A stretch of 16,630 nucleotides of DNA from Ruminococcaceae bacterium UBA945. Its GTDB lineage: Bacteria; Bacillota; Clostridia; Oscillospirales; Acutalibacteraceae. Positions 15,701-16,630 of this stretch are shown one piece after another. How positions within the stretch are numbered: position 1 is the first letter of the stretch; each line of letters starts with the position of its first letter. Where the stretch lies: positions 1 to 16,630 of the forward strand of contig DBCZ01000088.1 in NCBI GenBank assembly GCA_002293315.1, read 5' to 3'. Position numbers and translations under genes: made by a program. Below the pieces are notes generated by a model. It was not told the origin of the DNA. It made no database searches and saw only the letters and a program-made list of their open reading frames with translations.

Positions 15701-16388
15701 GACCATAGGTGTTGCCACGCTGGCTCCACCCTCTCCCGTGCTTGCTTCGGTGTTGGAAACCGAAGATCATCTGGTGTATATCCGGGGATATAAAGACGGA
15801 ACGATTCATCCGAACGGCTTCATTACGCGTGCTGAGGTGGCTATGATTTTCTGGCGACTGACAAAGGCGCCGGAGAAAAATGACACAGCGCCCGGTGCGT
15901 TCCCCGATGTACGTGATGGCGCGTGGTATTCGCAGGCAGTCAACTATCTGGCGCAGACAGGTATTCTCAACGGCTATAAAGACGGTACCTTCAAGCCAAA
16001 CCAAGGCATCACTCGCGCGGAATTTGTCACGATTGCTACGAGATTTGACTCTATGTTAGAGGGTATCGTCAATCCGTTCACAGATGTTCCCGCAACACAC
16101 TGGGCATATGAGGCGATTGTCTCCGCACTTATGAAGGGTTGGATTAACGGTTATAAAAGCGGTGCCTTCCGGCCTAACAACAGGCTCACCAGAGCGGAAG
16201 CCGTTACAATCGTTGACAGGATGCTGGGCCGCGGAATAGAGCGTCCTGATGTTCCGGAGGAATTATATAGTACCTGGCCGGATTTGAACCCGGAGTTTTG
16301 GGCGTTTACAGCAATGATAGAAGCCTCTGTTTCGCATGATTATGAGCGTAAAGATAATGGCTATGAGTTGTGGACTGATACTGAATGA
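9720..16388 (+). CDS. Giant S-layer-anchored surface protein with bacterial Ig-like repeats
   Basis: This 2222-residue exported protein is probably held on the cell wall through SLH domains. Residues 1-29 form a signal peptide (KKLFAVLMSVIMVLSALPF, then ATA-type cleavage). Residues 30-335 are unrecognised; 336-415 (TTGGAVTIANVN, SGGAILAHG, TGGGIYTS) look like right-handed beta-helix coils. About 455-1566 holds twelve Ig-like (Big_6-type) repeats of 83-107 residues with the signature SGTGVPGATITVT, then WSV, then SQ-x-E-x-GK, starting near 455, 539, 631, 738, 823, 909, 1007, 1108, 1215, 1299, 1396 and 1482. Two putative-Ig/cadherin-like repeats (He_PIG style: PAGVSINASTGIITV and RINPETGIITV) fill about 1567-1740. 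Three more Ig-like repeats start near 1742, 1825 and 1918. Three SLH domains (about 2014-2170, GYKDGTIHPNGFITRAE type) precede a tail with SHDYERKDNGYELWT, common after SLH domains in Clostridia. The role is likely adhesion or a stalk; the ligand is unknown. Confidence 0.92.
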   Translation: MQKVKKLFAVLMSVIMVLSALPFSTATAATIETPDWDDGTHTTWHAVTLLDVPLEVTISTDVLLDTVGSVVTGLLGSTVGGTLMLAVKTLLGSTGDISVLDNYAGLRYILKHAKSGDTIDMSSLFDNPTSLLRNALGTSLQENVGGLLDLLSGTVGATDMLLDALLTFALNGTGLSAVLGAADDYVLGGKGLNLNLPSGVGTDLVMIGSVTQGDLSLDLSDVASLNVVEDLPLTIRTSVRFTGADEITFTADGGTLLGLNGESVFRAFRIIGGDPENNEQTYVDFDGASVIGNTNGGILDTGLDLDPLVDLDLDSLDVDLLGMLEEKGLTYGSGIETTGGAVTIANVNLATCINQSGGAILAHGPLNVINSTIASNYAETGGGIYTSDLPALTADADVTFARNKSAIPAQWLLDDPSMSDSRAIYVSNILTATHTKMTGSDNAYNNYDINFDASESPTINAAAEGQTSVTGTGVNGAVISVTVVTDGTPGTTVTTTVSGGTWSVSVPALAAGAVINAVQSEPGQAPSISATTIAAEKQLSATPRIDPVSIGAASVSGTGMAGATIALSFIDAPSNTVISLGTTTVSPGGTWTISGISEVPVGPDKFSAVQTEPEKKDSAPATVTVALPQLTPAPVITVGTEGDNVISGTGIPGATITVTVPTSGTGSPAGTTAEPLTTTVDAQGDWSVSLSGDRKLLYPGRIAARQDQDGPENEPMRTGYAWSPSVRTSVGILPMPQSAVPIVTQPKYGDTAVSGTNGVLGATVTVTIDGTSYTSAPVGSNGEWSVIVPQLTTPGTKIDVSQVESGKKASPTVSVEVPAQPKSAYPSVNSVSAADEELTGSGVPGAEITITNTNGDIMLGTVTVDGDGKWVLPLNPGDISDGDELTISQEEEGKTAAELNVITRPRTQSVPPTIDTPVEVGGAAITGTGVPGATINIYVDDYPLEAGERVPAYTATVAPNGTWSVDAPSPPIQEGQVLYVAQDEDGLGDSLAESFPVTTVVVLSSASVLPPSVNIPVEFDTHIRGKGTVGATVTVVWKLNPLNPKYEFGVTESKTLSATVDAQGNWEIPVVEETGIELKDGDTITVSQNVGGTESAALTDILVQEASTSDPPTINPVTVGDAQITGTYELHPYASGDNYDPTIEVTIDGLGSFSSADGEIELDGAGNWSLAVNPEDLVADMLISAIQSELTLTGEAGVLAPSYPVETRVAPAVLSAMPAFYPQPAAGDLVLSGTGVTDAEITITVNGGDPITTTVGPDATWSVLVPELDEGDIIVITQKEANKDASPPLDVTVAEMPQSDPPTIDDLPILEHTTAVTGTNDVGAEVTVILNPTIDADTGEITGGEELDVTVTGNKWSVDFDSPLEPDSIIAVIQQIPGRTKPSEAAVARVEPLPESAVPEIEQPIYATATTISGTGEVGATVSVTINGGMPIQSSPIDTDGKWSVTVPALSAGDEISVTQDEGADKNPSDPVTATVMAQEQSLSPSIHSLSTVSTQITGTAAPNATVTVKIGSNPVVSVTADGSGNWTVPLDPPLPAGTVISATQKDGDKTESNAATVTVQKAPAAPTPPRIVSAASTTVEEGMTGSFHVIATGTAPFSYSLENAPAGVSINASTGIITVADNVTQDKYTFTINVSNASGTPAAQEFTLNVAAPPNITSADNANIGRGGTFQVETDSLIPVTYRLDGAPLGIVRINPETGIITVAEDADAGQTYAFDIIASNGLSPDAVQAFTLTTTADIVSALPNVDPIAVGDTKISGKGQPGATVIVTLPDGSDISAVVDENGNWSVAAEPPIINGDTVIVSQQEDGKNQSADVTIKVNDSVSTRPTVDSISNGDMSISGTGEPGSKITVTLPDGKKVTVTVSGNGVWTATVSSPLKSDDILHISQTEPGKNPSAEVDIIVSASGPVTPPVLPDVSTKPIVNPLEEGDTEISGKAKPHDTVTVILPDGSEVETSADDDGNWSVTVAPPLENGDTIIVTAKEDGKQPSPSVTVTIGVATLAPPSPVLASVLETEDHLVYIRGYKDGTIHPNGFITRAEVAMIFWRLTKAPEKNDTAPGAFPDVRDGAWYSQAVNYLAQTGILNGYKDGTFKPNQGITRAEFVTIATRFDSMLEGIVNPFTDVPATHWAYEAIVSALMKGWINGYKSGAFRPNNRLTRAEAVTIVDRMLGRGIERPDVPEELYSTWPDLNPEFWAFTAMIEASVSHDYERKDNGYELWTDTE

Positions 16389-16461
16389 TTTATTGCAGTA
16401 AACACACCCACTCTCGGAACAGCCGACGAAACAGATAACTCATTCTCATGAATCCGTAAAG

Positions 16462-16501
16462 AACAAGCAAGGAGTTCTCAAATGAGACTTCCTTGCTTGT
16501 T
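16462..16501 (+). terminator. Terminator of the giant surface protein gene
   Basis: The stem AACAAGCAAGGA (16462-16473) pairs perfectly with 16490-16501. An inner TCTC/GAGA hairpin has an AAAT loop, and a TTTCTT tail follows. It lies about 75 bases after the stop codon. Nothing else is seen between 16389 and 16575. Confidence 0.85.
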
Positions 16502-16575
16502 TCTTATCCTGTTATTCAGTATGCCGCTTCGCGCGACGAGACTCCATACCATAACAAAAGCAGCTGACATGAATA

Positions 16576-16589
16576 ATTGTCAACTGCCC
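16576..16589. repeat. Dispersed repeat copy 3
   Basis: ATTGTCAACTGCCC differs from copies 1 and 2 at one base. It lies 4 bases beyond the CCA end of the minus-strand tRNA. Confidence 0.6.
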
Positions 16590-16593
16590 TTAT

Positions 16594-16630
16594 TGGTGGG
16601 AGAGGACGGATTCGAACCATCGAAGCGAAA
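16594..16630 (-). tRNA. 3' end of a class II tRNA, probably tRNA-Ser (partial)
   Basis: On the minus strand the sequence ends with CTCTCCC-A-CCA. This is the 3' half of the acceptor stem, the discriminator A and an encoded CCA. Before it lies a T-arm, GATGG-TTCGAAT-CCGTC, with 5 bp (one G-U pair) and the standard TTCGAAT loop. The preceding TTTCGCTTC fits the end of a long variable arm, as in tRNA-Ser, -Leu or -Tyr. Together these suit tRNA-Ser best, but the anticodon is outside the window. Confidence 0.85.

Overview
The window reads like accessory chromosome of a Gram-positive-type member of the class Clostridia. The genus is not identifiable from this sequence. The basis is: strong AGGAGG ribosome sites, TTGACA/TATAAT promoters with 16-17 bp spacers, U-tailed hairpin terminators, a LacI-family regulator with its own operators, a YesM/LytS-type sensor kinase and an S-layer-homology (SLH) surface protein. 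Base composition is intermediate.

Layout, left to right. (1) 1-1196, +: 3' part of a membrane sensor histidine kinase, cut by the window edge. (2) 1235-2788, -: type B carboxylesterase, convergent with the kinase across a 19-bp symmetric terminator. (3) 2992-3942, +: alpha/beta hydrolase of the monoacylglycerol-lipase type, transcribed divergently from the esterase. (4) 7155 down to 3986, -: a LacI regulator, then a Gfo/Idh/MocA oxidoreductase and an aldo/keto reductase in one operon. The same 18-bp operator lies at the LacI promoter and in front of the oxidoreductase, which suggests autoregulation plus local control of a sugar-related redox pathway. (5) 7454-7726, +: a 90-residue protein that looks like a bacterial stefin (type 1 cystatin), with a cre/LacI-type palindrome between its -35 and -10 boxes. 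(6) 8594 down to 7857, -: DNA-binding protein with a Cys2His2-like N-terminus, a LuxR-type helix-turn-helix and a DUF2087 C-terminus. (7) 9292 down to 8723, -: QueD/PTPS-family protein with a fused zinc ribbon, lacking the usual catalytic cysteine. (8) 9720-16388, +: a 2222-residue secreted SLH protein with about 15 bacterial Ig-like repeats and two inserted cadherin-like repeats. (9) 16594-16630, -: 3' end of a class II tRNA, probably tRNA-Ser, running off the window.

A 14-bp repeat (ATTGTCAAYTGCCC on the + strand) occurs three times, each time at the 3' end of a minus-strand gene. In one case it supplies the stop codon of the LacI gene. A GC-rich island of two different 14-bp tandem repeats follows that copy.

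The best candidate for something little described is the cystatin-like gene with its embedded operator. The QueD-like protein without the catalytic cysteine comes next. All function calls rest on motifs read by eye; no database search was run.
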